Below are positions 23,770 to 33,455 of a stretch of 64,000 nucleotides of DNA, piece after piece (within the stretch, counting starts at the first letter, position 1; each line of letters starts with the position of its first letter). The notes beneath the pieces were generated by a model. That model was not told the DNA's origin, searched no databases, and was given only the letters and a program-made list of their open reading frames with translations. A program made the position numbers and the translations under genes. The DNA is from Sphingobacterium sp. N143. Lineage in GTDB: Bacteria > Bacteroidota > Bacteroidia > Sphingobacteriales > Sphingobacteriaceae. Location: positions 1 to 64,000 of the forward strand of contig NZ_JACAIS010000012.1 of NCBI RefSeq assembly GCF_030325625.1. The letters are read 5' to 3'.

Positions 23770-26700
23770 ATGATGAAAAAAACGGACAAAAATTGCTGTT
23801 TTGATCTCATATTGGGCCAAAAGTTCAATAAGAGGTTCCTGTTGGTGAGCTCTCTGCTCATGGCAGGAGGAATGGGCACTCAAGGATTTGCACATGGAGT
23901 TGCCTCCCCTGGAAGAGTTGAGGTCGTTTCATTAATGAAAACCAAAGAATTTCAGGAAATACCTATTAAAGGTATAGTAAAAGATGCTACGACAGGGCAG
24001 GGGATCACCGGTGTCTCTGTTAAAGTGAAAGGGACTAACAATGGTACTTCAACTGATGGCAATGGCGCATTTACACTCCAGGGCAAGATTGGTGATGTAT
24101 TGGTGATCAGTTACGTTGGTTATACCAGTACCGAAGTAACAGTAACAAGCAAGGCAGATCTTAACATTACATTAAACTCTGCAGAGGATGCATTGGAAGA
24201 AGTTGTCGTCACGGGTTATTCTGTACAGCGTAAGAAAGATCTGACAGGAGCTGTTGCGGTTGTTAATGTTAAGGACCTTAAAACTACTCCCGCTGCAAGT
24301 GCTGTTGAGTCTATGCAAGGAAGAGCGACAGGTGTTCAGATTGTGGTGGATGGCGCTCCAGGATCTACTCCACAAATCAAAATTAGAGGTTATAGTACGA
24401 TCAATAATAATGAACCGCTGTATATTATTGATGGTGTTCCTTATGAAGGGAAATTAAGCTGGTTAAATCAGGGAGATATTGAATCTATGCAGGTTCTGAA
24501 AGATGCATCTGCTGCATCAATCTATGGTTCAAGGGCTAATAATGGTGTTGTCATCATTACAACAAAAATTGGAAGAGAAGGAAAACCTCAATTTACGCTT
24601 GATTCTTACTATGGAGTTCAAGTGCCAAACAGTTCCCGTTTTCCAAAAATGTTGTCACCGCAACAAACACTGGATATAGAAAATAAGCTGAATGGTACAA
24701 ATAATGTACTTCCAGATTATCTGATTGCCGGAGCAAAAGTAGGTGGAAAGGATGTTATTACGCCTGCTGATATTGACATGTCTAAATACAAATTCGACGC
24801 CACTAGCCGTAGCGATTTCTACCAGATCACCAAGGCAAATAAAGAAGGAACCAATTGGTTCGATGCCCTTTCTCAAAATGCACCGACACAATCGCATCAA
24901 CTTAGTGTGCTTGGTGGTGGTGAAAATGCTTCTTACGCAATTTCTGGTGGGTATTTGAAACAAAAAGGTACAATTATTCATACTGGTTTTGAGAAATATA
25001 ACATTCGTTCCAATACACGATTTTCTGCTTTTAATAATAAATTGCGTTTTGGAGAAAATATGCAATATAGTTTTACGGAAGGATTTGGTATTGGGGTAAA
25101 TACGAATACGGCAGGTGATTATATCGGTGAGGGAAGCGCTCTAGGTTTTGCTTACCGTATCCATAACATTATCCCCGTGTATGATGAGGGCGGAAATTTT
25201 GCCGGATCTGTTGGAGGGCAATATGGTAATGGGGAAAATCCCGTGGCAATAGCTTACCGTGCTAAGGATAATAAAAATAAAAGCAATATGTTCTTCGGAA
25301 ATGTCTTCGGTGAGTTTGATATACTTTCTGGATTGACTTTTCGGAGTAGTTTTGGTATGAAATATGAAAATTACAACGGTATAGCTTATACTTATCCCAA
25401 TCCGGAATTTACAGAAGGAAGTTTTAATAATGGAATCAATGAATACTTTGGATTAAATAAAGAATGGACGTGGACAAATACTTTAAATTATAAAGCGACA
25501 TTTAATGATGCGCATACATTAAGCATACTTGCTGGTACTGAGGCTATCCAGAATAGAAATAGGCAGATAAGAGGTAAAGGCAATGGTTTCTTTACAATGT
25601 CAAGTCTTGATTATCTTTATTTAGACGCGGCCTCAACGGGGCGGGTAAGTGAAGGCGGTGGTTCCGTGGCCTCCTTGTTTTCGATCTTCGGTAAGGTAGA
25701 CTATTCATATAAAGATCGCTATATCTTAAGTGCGACTGTACGTCGGGATGGTTCTTCCAATTTTGGACCAAACAATAAATATGGAACATTCCCTGGGGCA
25801 AGTGCTGCTTGGCGTCTGTCGCAAGAGGAATTTATGAAAGGTGTGCCCTGGCTGTCCGATTTAAAGATCAGAGCTGGATATGGGGTGACAGGGAACCAAC
25901 GGATTCCTTCTAATCAATACTTAAATCGTTATCAGGTTGCCATTAATTCTTCATCTTACCCCATCGATGGAAGCCTGACGTCAGGGATGTGGCATAATGC
26001 CTATAGCAATCCGGACGTGAAATGGGAACAAGTGTCGGCACTGAACGTCGGTTTGGATTTTACTTTACTACAAGGCGATTTTGACGGATCCTTCGATTGG
26101 TATAATAAAAAGACAAAAGATATGCTGTATCTTCTGCCTTTGCCTGCCGTTGCAGCAGGTCGTGCAGGGTCCCCATATGTGAATATTGGTGATATGCAAA
26201 ATAAAGGGATCGAGTTTTCATTGAATTACCATTATGGTAGACGTCAAGAAAGTCCGTTCACCTTAGATCTATCAGCAACGATATCACGAAATGTAAATAA
26301 GATAGTATCTCTAGCACCATCCGTCAGTCAACAAGTATATGGAAGTTTCAGAAGCATGGAGACATCTATTTTGAAACCTGGAGAATCATTAGGAGCTTTT
26401 TATGGATATAAAGTACTAGGTATCTATTCAGAAGAGGATATGTCAAATTCAAGTGTTGCGAAATACGAAGATGGAAAATCCAGAGCAGGAGGGCTTAAGT
26501 TTGAAGATATCAACGGTGATGGGAAGATTGATGCCGCAGACCGTACGATCATTGGTAGCCCCCATCCTGATTTTGTGTATTCATTTAATATTAATGCTGG
26601 CTATAAGAACTTTGATTTTATGGCATATTTCTATGGATCAAAGGGAAACCAAAACTATGAAGCAACACGTTATTTTACTGATTTTGGGGTGTTCAGAGGG

Positions 26701-27075
26701 CAGAAAAGTGTCCGTGTGCTTGATGCCTGGGATCAAACAAGTAATCCATCTAGTATGATTCCGTCTCAAGTAAATAATGCATCAGCCTATGAGTATGCTT
26801 CTTCAAGCTACTATGTTCAGGATGCAAGCTTTTTGAAGTTAAAAAATCTTCAAGTAGGCTATAATTTTGATACCAATAAGGTTTTTGGTAACAACACAGG
26901 TGTGAAGAAATTAAGAGCATATATAGGCGTGACTAACTTGTTTACTATCACGAAATATGAGGGCTTGGATCCGGAAGTGACTGCTACCCCATCGACCTAT
27001 CCTGCATTGGGTGTTGATTTTGGTGTGTATCCGCAGGCACGTCAGTATATGTTAGGTGTAAGTCTCGGATTTTAA
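23770..27075 (+). CDS. SusC/RagA family TonB-linked outer-membrane transporter
   Basis: The product has 1101 residues. After a long signal region comes a carboxypeptidase-like regulatory domain (about 62-145, IKGIVKDATTGQGITGVSVKVKGTNNGT), then the plug (about 158-275, VQRKKDLTGAVAVVNVKDLKT; GYSTINNNEPLYIIDGVPY; VLKDASAASIYGSRANNGVVIITTK) and a beta-barrel ending in an aromatic (SLGF). It imports a large nutrient with its SusD partner, powered by TonB-ExbBD. It lacks the STN domain that signals to an anti-sigma factor. No adjacent glycoside hydrolase identifies the substrate. Confidence 0.95.
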   Translation: MMKKTDKNCCFDLILGQKFNKRFLLVSSLLMAGGMGTQGFAHGVASPGRVEVVSLMKTKEFQEIPIKGIVKDATTGQGITGVSVKVKGTNNGTSTDGNGAFTLQGKIGDVLVISYVGYTSTEVTVTSKADLNITLNSAEDALEEVVVTGYSVQRKKDLTGAVAVVNVKDLKTTPAASAVESMQGRATGVQIVVDGAPGSTPQIKIRGYSTINNNEPLYIIDGVPYEGKLSWLNQGDIESMQVLKDASAASIYGSRANNGVVIITTKIGREGKPQFTLDSYYGVQVPNSSRFPKMLSPQQTLDIENKLNGTNNVLPDYLIAGAKVGGKDVITPADIDMSKYKFDATSRSDFYQITKANKEGTNWFDALSQNAPTQSHQLSVLGGGENASYAISGGYLKQKGTIIHTGFEKYNIRSNTRFSAFNNKLRFGENMQYSFTEGFGIGVNTNTAGDYIGEGSALGFAYRIHNIIPVYDEGGNFAGSVGGQYGNGENPVAIAYRAKDNKNKSNMFFGNVFGEFDILSGLTFRSSFGMKYENYNGIAYTYPNPEFTEGSFNNGINEYFGLNKEWTWTNTLNYKATFNDAHTLSILAGTEAIQNRNRQIRGKGNGFFTMSSLDYLYLDAASTGRVSEGGGSVASLFSIFGKVDYSYKDRYILSATVRRDGSSNFGPNNKYGTFPGASAAWRLSQEEFMKGVPWLSDLKIRAGYGVTGNQRIPSNQYLNRYQVAINSSSYPIDGSLTSGMWHNAYSNPDVKWEQVSALNVGLDFTLLQGDFDGSFDWYNKKTKDMLYLLPLPAVAAGRAGSPYVNIGDMQNKGIEFSLNYHYGRRQESPFTLDLSATISRNVNKIVSLAPSVSQQVYGSFRSMETSILKPGESLGAFYGYKVLGIYSEEDMSNSSVAKYEDGKSRAGGLKFEDINGDGKIDAADRTIIGSPHPDFVYSFNINAGYKNFDFMAYFYGSKGNQNYEATRYFTDFGVFRGQKSVRVLDAWDQTSNPSSMIPSQVNNASAYEYASSSYYVQDASFLKLKNLQVGYNFDTNKVFGNNTGVKKLRAYIGVTNLFTITKYEGLDPEVTATPSTYPALGVDFGVYPQARQYMLGVSLGF

Positions 27076-27108
27076 GGATTAGATGAATTAAGATAAAATT
27101 TGATTGAA

Positions 27109-28821
27109 ATGAAAAAAAGAAATATAATTACAATATTGGGGATATCATTGGTATTATTATCTTCCTGTGGTAAGTCCTTTTTAGAACGGGATCCACAGGC
27201 GGAATTGCCAGAATCTCAGATTGTAAACTCGAAAGGAATAGAGGCTTCATTGATAGGCGCGTATGGAATTCTAAATGGAAATGTGAACGGAACGTGGGGA
27301 AACTATGCCTCAGCACCTAGCCAATGGTTGTTTGGAGAGGTTGCCGCGGATAATGCACATAAAGGATCCGAAGCTACAGATCAGCCAAATATGAATATGA
27401 TCGAATTTCATACACCCAATAGTTCGAATGATAACTTAAGTACCATGTGGGAGGTCTACTATGAGGGAGTCTTGCGGGCTAATAATACCTTGCGGCTTCT
27501 GAAATCGGACCAATCCGGTGATAAAACAGTTACTCCTGAACGGGCGAAAGAAATCGAAGGCGAGGCAAGGGTTTTGCGGGCGCATTATTATTTCTTTCTC
27601 TGGCGTGTCTTTAAAAATTTAGCTTATGTAGACGAAAATACAACAGATGAAGAGGCAAAAGTTAAACCCAATAAAGATGATGTCATCCCTAAAATTATCG
27701 AAGATTTGAAATTTGGGTCTGAGAATCTTCCTGCCTCCAAGATCAATAAACAATCAGGCCGTTTGGACCAGAACATTGCTAAGGCATATTTAGGAAAAGT
27801 ATATCTTTATCAAAAGAAGTATGCTGATGCCCTGACTTTATTTAAAGAGGTTATTGGAAGTAAAGATATTCGTACAATGCCTTATCAAAATAACTTTGAC
27901 GTTCTTACAAAGGATGGTCCAGAAGCACTTCTTGTATCAAAACATGTGATCAATCCGGACGGAAGCGGTGATAATGCCAATGTTGGAGACATGTTGTCGG
28001 GCTTAAATGGAAATAACCCTGTAGGTTGTTGTGGGTTTTACCAACCTTCAATTGATTTGGTTAATGCCTATAAGGTGGATGCAAATGGATTACCTTTATT
28101 GGATACTTATCGTAACAATCCATATGTATCTGATTTTGGCTTGTCAAAAGAACAGAAAGAGAAGTATAAATTGGATGTGAGTCTTCGTTTTGATCCACGT
28201 TTGGATTATACGGTAGGACGTAGAGGTGTCAATTTTTACGATTATGGTGTGATGCCAGGGGATGCCTGGATCCGTGAAGTCAGTTCTGGAGGTCCTTTTG
28301 TTGGTATAAAAACCATGATTCCAAAGAGCCTACATAGTGGACATACAGCTTCTGGAGCAGCTTATATTACAGATCTTGATGTCAATATTATCCGCCTTGC
28401 AGATGTGATCTTAATGGCAGCAGAATGTCAGGTTGAATTAGGCGATTTAGACGCTGCATTGAAATTGGTAAACTCTGTTCGGGAGAGAGCAGCGACCTTA
28501 CCTGCAAAAACGACAGGAAATGATGTTCCAGCAGCAGCGTATGCTGTAAAACCATATCCATCTTTTCCGGATCAAAATTATGCTCGTAAGGCTGTCCGTT
28601 TTGAACGTCGTTTAGAACTGGCCATGGAAGGCCATCGCTTCTATGATTTAGTAAGATGGGGAGTAGCAAAGTCTGTTTTGGAAAGTTATTCTAATTTTGA
28701 AGGTGGTTTTATGTCACGTTATAAAGGGTTGAATTTTAAACCACAAAATGAATATTTTCCAATTCCACAAGCACAAATTGATAGAAGTGGAGGAGCATTG
28801 GTACAGAACCAAGGTTATTAA
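27109..28821 (+). CDS. SusD/RagB family nutrient-binding lipoprotein
   Basis: From ATG 27109 it has 570 residues. The open frame reaches a TTG at 27100, but MKKRNIITILGISLVLLSSC gives a proper lipoprotein signal with Cys20. It is the surface lid of the SusC channel, built of TPR-like helices, with the C-terminal RagB/SusD domain containing ADVILMAAECQVELGDLDAALKLVNSVRERA and KAVRFERRLELAMEGHRFYDLVRWG. It begins 33 bases after susC and ends before a strong terminator. The ligand is unknown. Confidence 0.95.
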   Translation: MKKRNIITILGISLVLLSSCGKSFLERDPQAELPESQIVNSKGIEASLIGAYGILNGNVNGTWGNYASAPSQWLFGEVAADNAHKGSEATDQPNMNMIEFHTPNSSNDNLSTMWEVYYEGVLRANNTLRLLKSDQSGDKTVTPERAKEIEGEARVLRAHYYFFLWRVFKNLAYVDENTTDEEAKVKPNKDDVIPKIIEDLKFGSENLPASKINKQSGRLDQNIAKAYLGKVYLYQKKYADALTLFKEVIGSKDIRTMPYQNNFDVLTKDGPEALLVSKHVINPDGSGDNANVGDMLSGLNGNNPVGCCGFYQPSIDLVNAYKVDANGLPLLDTYRNNPYVSDFGLSKEQKEKYKLDVSLRFDPRLDYTVGRRGVNFYDYGVMPGDAWIREVSSGGPFVGIKTMIPKSLHSGHTASGAAYITDLDVNIIRLADVILMAAECQVELGDLDAALKLVNSVRERAATLPAKTTGNDVPAAAYAVKPYPSFPDQNYARKAVRFERRLELAMEGHRFYDLVRWGVAKSVLESYSNFEGGFMSRYKGLNFKPQNEYFPIPQAQIDRSGGALVQNQGY

Positions 28822-28836
28822 TAACTGTAACTAGGT

Positions 28837-28879
28837 AAAAGGAGAAGGAGAGCATGAACAATGCTCTCCTTCTCCTTTT
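28837..28879 (+). terminator. Terminator of the susCD unit
   Basis: A 19-base perfect stem (AAAAGGAGAAGGAGAGCAT / ATGCTCTCCTTCTCCTTTT) has a 5-base loop and a T run. Confidence 0.88.
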
Positions 28880-28947
28880 TAGTGTTTTATCCGAATTTTG
28901 GCATGAAGGGAAAAGGAGTTCTTTCTCTTTTTTGTATGTTTGAATCA

Positions 28948-30267
28948 ATGAAAAATTTATTACGCACCATATTGCAGCTTTGGTTCATGCTAATCTCCGT
29001 CCTCCCTGCGAAGGCCCAAGGTTTTGAGGATGTTTATAAAATGTTCCAGGAGTCTAAAGTACTAAATGACCATTTCTATGGATTTTCATTATATGACATC
29101 AGTACGAATACATATGTCATGAATATTAATAGCGACAAGCATTTTACGCCAGCTTCCAACACTAAAATGTATACAAGCTATGCCGCCTTGGAGCTTTTAG
29201 GAGATTCAATACCTGGTTTAGAATATATAGAACGGGGCGATTCATTGCTGATATGGGGTACGGGAGATCCCACTTTTTTACATAATAGACTGGACACCCG
29301 TGTTGTATATAATTTTCTGAAAAACACGGACAAACGCATATTTGTTGTCCCAGGAACAATGAAAAATAAGCCTTTTGCCCATGGTTGGGCAATGGAAGAT
29401 TTTGAAGCGTATTATCAGCCTGAAATCAGTACCTTTCCAATCTATGGTAACGTGGTTACCTTTAGACAAAAGGGCGACAACTATTTAACAACTTCTCCAA
29501 TATGCTTTCAATCTGCTCTAGCATTTCTATCTGAACCCAAATCTGGCGATTTTGAGCTTACACGTTCATTTCATGCCAATACTTTTTGGATGTCCAAAAA
29601 GCCTATACCCCGTGGTTATGTTAATGAAGTTCCGTTTATATATTCGGACAGTCTGTTTACGCAGCTATTGGCCGATAGCCTGAAGAAAAACGTGACTTTA
29701 TTGTCTTATAAAAAACCTCATAATACAAAGATATTGTATTCCGGAAGCACCAGAAACTTGATCCGGGAGATGATGTTGCCCAGTGATAATTTTATTGCTG
29801 AACAATTTTTGATGATGTGCTCCTGGAAGCAATTTGGTCAGTTTGATACCTATCTGGTAAGGGACTGGATGAAAAATAATTTCTATAAATTCTTTTCCGA
29901 CGAGGTGGCGATTTTTGATGGATCAGGCTTGTCTTCTTACAATAAAGTTACCCCTCGCGATAATGTGGATCTATTAATCCTTCTAAAAAACAAGGTGCCT
30001 AGCGAGCGGGAACGTTTTCATTTGTTTGCAGCTGGAGGTGTTGATGGTACTTTAAAGAGAACATACGATAAAGATCTTGGGGAGCCTTTTGTTTTTGCTA
30101 AAACAGGAACTATTACCTCTGTCTATAATCAAAGTGGATATTTAGTGACAAGAAAGGGGAACCGTTTAGCCTTTTCATTTATGAACAATAATTACATCGA
30201 TGACAAAGCAAGTGCAATTCGTAAAGAAATGGCTAAAATAATTACTTATATTCGTCAAACTTATTAA
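28948..30267 (+). CDS. dacB: D-alanyl-D-alanine carboxypeptidase/endopeptidase (PBP4 type)
   Basis: From ATG 28948 it has 439 residues. The open frame begins at 28861 inside the terminator, so I chose MKNLLRTILQLWFMLISVLPAKAQ, a clear signal peptide. The three penicillin-binding motifs are present: SNTK (Ser70), SDN in MMLPSDNFIAEQFL, and KTG in FAKTGTITSVYN. It trims or cuts peptidoglycan peptides in the periplasm. It is shorter than E. coli DacB, consistent with a reduced inserted domain. The UMF1 transporter gene starts 8 bases later. Confidence 0.92.
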   Translation: MKNLLRTILQLWFMLISVLPAKAQGFEDVYKMFQESKVLNDHFYGFSLYDISTNTYVMNINSDKHFTPASNTKMYTSYAALELLGDSIPGLEYIERGDSLLIWGTGDPTFLHNRLDTRVVYNFLKNTDKRIFVVPGTMKNKPFAHGWAMEDFEAYYQPEISTFPIYGNVVTFRQKGDNYLTTSPICFQSALAFLSEPKSGDFELTRSFHANTFWMSKKPIPRGYVNEVPFIYSDSLFTQLLADSLKKNVTLLSYKKPHNTKILYSGSTRNLIREMMLPSDNFIAEQFLMMCSWKQFGQFDTYLVRDWMKNNFYKFFSDEVAIFDGSGLSSYNKVTPRDNVDLLILLKNKVPSERERFHLFAAGGVDGTLKRTYDKDLGEPFVFAKTGTITSVYNQSGYLVTRKGNRLAFSFMNNNYIDDKASAIRKEMAKIITYIRQTY

Positions 30268-30275
30268 GCATTTTG

Positions 30276-31574
30276 ATGGAAGCAATTGTAAAAAATAATA
30301 AGAGATTGATACGCTCCTGGGCCATGTTTGATTGGGCCAATTCCGCATATAATCTTGTTATTACATCAACGATATTTCCTGTGTATTATACCGCCATTAC
30401 GACGACAAAAGAGCATGGTGATGTGGTTAATTTTTTTGGTTTTGAGATCGTTAATACAGCACTTTCCAATTTTTCCTTGGCAGTAGCCTATTTGTTGATG
30501 TCGTTTTCGCTACCTTTTATTTCCTCCTATGCAGATGCGAAAGGAAAGAAGAAACAGATCATGAAATTTTTTACCTATATCGGAGCAATTTCATGTATGT
30601 GTTTGTTCTTCTTTAAGTTAGAGACTCTGGAAGTTGGTATTATATGTTTTGTGTTGGCTGCAATGGGCTATATAGGCGGTGTTTTGTTTAATAACTCTTA
30701 TTTGCCCTTATTAGCAACGGTTGATCAGCAAGATCGCGTAAGCGCGCAGGGATTTGCTTATGGCTATGTAGGATGTGTGACTTTGCAGGTTCTTTGCTTT
30801 ATTGTTGTCTTAAAACCAACATGGTTTGGTATCACAGATCCCTCATTACCGGCTCGCATATCTTTTTTGATGGTGGGCTTATGGTGGCTTGGGTTTTCAA
30901 TGATTCCGTTTAAATACCTGCCAAAAATTGATGCGACAGCAAATAATCGTGGCAATAATTTTATTCAGAATGTCAAAGATGAATTCAATCATGTCATTCA
31001 AAAAATCAGAGGAATCCCTGAAATTAAGCAGTTTTTACCTGCTTTTTTCTTTTATTCCATCGGAGTTCAGACTTTAATGATCGTAGCTTCGTCATTTGGT
31101 GAAAAAATTCTGCATCTTGGCGCTGAAAGATTGATCGCAACCATTCTTTTGATCCAACTTGTTGCAATTTTAGGAGCCTTTTTTATGTCTTATCTATCAA
31201 ATTTGTTTGGAAATATTAAGGTACTGATCATTGTGGTTATGATCTGGATCGGCATATGTATCTCCGCATTCTATTTATCAACCCCACTCCAATTTTATAT
31301 CTTGGCCGCCTTGGTAGGTTTGGTGATGGGAGGGATCCAGTCCTTATCTAGATCAACCTATTCCAAATTGATTCCAACAGATATCAAAGATACCACTGCT
31401 TTTTTTTCTTTTTATGATGTTACAGAAAAGGTTGCTATTGTACTGGGATTATTTTCATTTGGTTTGATAGAGCAGATCACACATAATATTCGCAATTCTG
31501 CCTTGGTTCTTTCTTTATTTTTTGTAATCGGATTGTTACTTTTGGTACGGATATTACTATCTAATAAATCTTAA
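30276..31574 (+). CDS. UMF1 family MFS transporter (Atg22-like)
   Basis: From ATG 30276 (the frame opens at a TTG at 30273) it has 432 residues and about 12 membrane helices. The N-terminal motif SWAMFDWANSAYNLVITSTIFPVYY is the UMF1/Atg22-like signature (TC 2.A.1.24). GGIQSLSRSTYSKLIP in the second half is also conserved. Substrates are unproven; Atg22 homologues move amino acids out of vacuoles. It lies between dacB and a LutA-like gene with very short spacers, so co-transcription is likely. Confidence 0.9.
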   Translation: MEAIVKNNKRLIRSWAMFDWANSAYNLVITSTIFPVYYTAITTTKEHGDVVNFFGFEIVNTALSNFSLAVAYLLMSFSLPFISSYADAKGKKKQIMKFFTYIGAISCMCLFFFKLETLEVGIICFVLAAMGYIGGVLFNNSYLPLLATVDQQDRVSAQGFAYGYVGCVTLQVLCFIVVLKPTWFGITDPSLPARISFLMVGLWWLGFSMIPFKYLPKIDATANNRGNNFIQNVKDEFNHVIQKIRGIPEIKQFLPAFFFYSIGVQTLMIVASSFGEKILHLGAERLIATILLIQLVAILGAFFMSYLSNLFGNIKVLIIVVMIWIGICISAFYLSTPLQFYILAALVGLVMGGIQSLSRSTYSKLIPTDIKDTTAFFSFYDVTEKVAIVLGLFSFGLIEQITHNIRNSALVLSLFFVIGLLLLVRILLSNKS

Positions 31575-31594
31575 TTTTATTGATTGAATTAAAT

Positions 31595-32323
31595 ATGAAA
31601 GTAGAACTTTTTGTTCCTTGTTTTATTGATCAGCTTTATCCTGACACCGCTTTTAATACTATTCGTTTATTGGAAAAAGTAGGCTGTGAGGTAATCTATA
31701 ATCCTGATCAAACCTGTTGTGGTCAGCCTGCTTACAATGCAGGTTTTTGGGATGATGCAAAACTTGTTGGACAGAAGTTTTTAGCAGACTTTTCAGGAGA
31801 TCATGTTATTGTTTCACCTTCAGCATCTTGTACGGGTATGGTGAAACATAGTTACAACGATCTGTTCTCCAACTCCGCTGATTCTCATCAGTGCCATAAA
31901 ATTCAACAACAGGTTATAGAAATCTCCGATTTTTTGGTCAATGTGCTTAAAAAAGAGTATTTTGGTGCTGAGCTGGAAGGTGTAGCGGTATATCACGATT
32001 CCTGTTCAGCTTTACGTGAGTGTAAAATCAAGGATGAACCAAGGAAATTATTAAGTAGGGTACTGGGGTTAGAATTGGTTGAGGTAAAAGACAGTGAAAC
32101 CTGTTGTGGTTTTGGAGGAAGTTTTGCCGTTAAGTTTGAAGGAATTTCAGCTGCTATGGCCGAACAAAAAGTTAGAAATGCACAGGCATTAAATGCCGAT
32201 TATATCATTTCGACTGACTCGTCCTGCTTATTGCAACTACAATCTTATATTGATAAACATAAACTACCTATCCAAACTATGCATCTTGTTGATGTGCTGA
32301 CGACCGGCTGGGGAAATATATAA
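31595..32323 (+). CDS. (Fe-S)-binding protein, LutA/YkgE type
   Basis: From ATG 31595 it has 242 residues (the frame opens at a TTG at 31580, but MKVELFVPCFIDQLYP is the family start). It contains two CCG cysteine-rich domains: TCCGQPAYNAG with SASCTGM, and HDSCSALR with TCCGFGGSF. In lutABC this subunit takes part in L-lactate oxidation to pyruvate using Fe-S centres. lutB and lutC are not adjacent here, so it is either a solitary paralogue or its partners lie elsewhere. Confidence 0.88.
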   Translation: MKVELFVPCFIDQLYPDTAFNTIRLLEKVGCEVIYNPDQTCCGQPAYNAGFWDDAKLVGQKFLADFSGDHVIVSPSASCTGMVKHSYNDLFSNSADSHQCHKIQQQVIEISDFLVNVLKKEYFGAELEGVAVYHDSCSALRECKIKDEPRKLLSRVLGLELVEVKDSETCCGFGGSFAVKFEGISAAMAEQKVRNAQALNADYIISTDSSCLLQLQSYIDKHKLPIQTMHLVDVLTTGWGNI

Positions 32324-32346
32324 AATAACACTTTAAATCTAAACAC

Positions 32347-33237
32347 ATGAATTCTAGAAGAGATTTTCTTAAAAACCTTGCATTAGCTTCTGCTGGTATA
32401 GCATTGGCACCTTCGTTGGAGAGCTTTGCTGTGGCAAAGAAAGACTGGTTTGATATTTCCTTAGCGGAATGGTCATTACATCAAACTTTATTTAAAGGAG
32501 ATTTGAATAATTTAGACTTTCCAGTAGTGGCTGCCAAAAAATATGGTATCTATGGTGTTGAATATGTGAATCAGTTCTTCAAGGATAAAGCAAATGACAA
32601 TAATTATCTCACTGAACTTAATATGCGTGCAAAGGATAATGGTGTAAGGAATGTGCTTATTATGGTGGATGGAGAAGGTAATCTTGGAGATGAAGACGAA
32701 AATAAAAGGAAACAGGCCGTACAAAATCACTATAAATGGATTTCGGCAGCTAATTTCTTAGGTTGTCATGCAATTCGTGTCAACGCAGCTGGTAAAGGCA
32801 GTCCTGAGGAAGTTAGTAAACGTGTTGTAGATAGTCTGACAACATTATCCGATATTGGTAAAAAAGCTGGTATTAGCATTATTGTAGAGAATCATGGTGG
32901 CATTTCTTCCCATGGTGATTGGTTGGCCAATACATTAAAAGCTGTAGGAAGTAAATATTGTGGTAGTTTACCAGACCTTGGTAACTTTTATGAATATGAT
33001 CGTTATCAGGGAGTCACTGATTTGATGCCTTATGCACATGGTGTGAGTGCCAAAACTCATGATTTTGATGCAAATGGCAACGAGACTCAAATTGATTACG
33101 AACGTATGCTTAAGATTGTGAAAAAAGCAAAATTCAAAGGATATGTTGGTATTGAATATGAAGGAACGAAGCTGAGTGAAGAAGAAGGAATTTTTGCGAC
33201 GAAGAAGTTGTTGGAACGTTTACGTCCATTAATTTAA
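32347..33237 (+). CDS. Tat-exported sugar phosphate isomerase/epimerase-like TIM barrel
   Basis: The product has 296 residues. The N-terminus has a twin-arginine motif (SRRDFLKNLALASAG), then an AP-endonuclease-2/xylose-isomerase-like TIM barrel. Metal-ligand candidates are visible in IIVENHGG (near 180), GSLPDLGNF (near 208), GVSAKTHDFD (near 236) and VGIEYEG (near 281). Such Bacteroidota proteins act on sugars in the periplasm, but the substrate is not deducible. It starts 23 bases after the LutA-like gene. Confidence 0.85.
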   Translation: MNSRRDFLKNLALASAGIALAPSLESFAVAKKDWFDISLAEWSLHQTLFKGDLNNLDFPVVAAKKYGIYGVEYVNQFFKDKANDNNYLTELNMRAKDNGVRNVLIMVDGEGNLGDEDENKRKQAVQNHYKWISAANFLGCHAIRVNAAGKGSPEEVSKRVVDSLTTLSDIGKKAGISIIVENHGGISSHGDWLANTLKAVGSKYCGSLPDLGNFYEYDRYQGVTDLMPYAHGVSAKTHDFDANGNETQIDYERMLKIVKKAKFKGYVGIEYEGTKLSEEEGIFATKKLLERLRPLI

Positions 33238-33249
33238 TATAGCATACTG

Positions 33250-33290
33250 ATGGAGTTCTTTTCTATCGTAAAAAAGAACTCCATTTTTTG
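33250..33290 (+). terminator. Terminator after the TIM-barrel gene
   Basis: 13-base arms (ATGGAGTTCTTTT / AAAAGAACTCCAT) with a T6 tail. Confidence 0.85.
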
Positions 33291-33455
33291 AAATAACTTA
33301 AAAAATTGTTAGCCCTATTGAAGCTAAGGGTTCTGAGCCGCTTTCGGCACCTTTTTGAAAAGCATTTGATTTTTTATACTCATCCATTTACTGATGGTCC
33401 AGTTAAATTAAATGGAAATCACGCTACCTGTATTTGAAAAATAATTATTTTAATC

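Noticed and set aside
28861..28947. Longer N-terminus for the DD-carboxypeptidase from the ATG at 28861
   Set aside because: This start is inside the terminator stem of susCD and the added residues do not form a signal peptide.
23770..33237. A polysaccharide utilisation locus from SusC to the Tat TIM-barrel gene
   Set aside because: A strong terminator follows susD, and none of the downstream genes is a glycosidase, so a classical locus is not supported.
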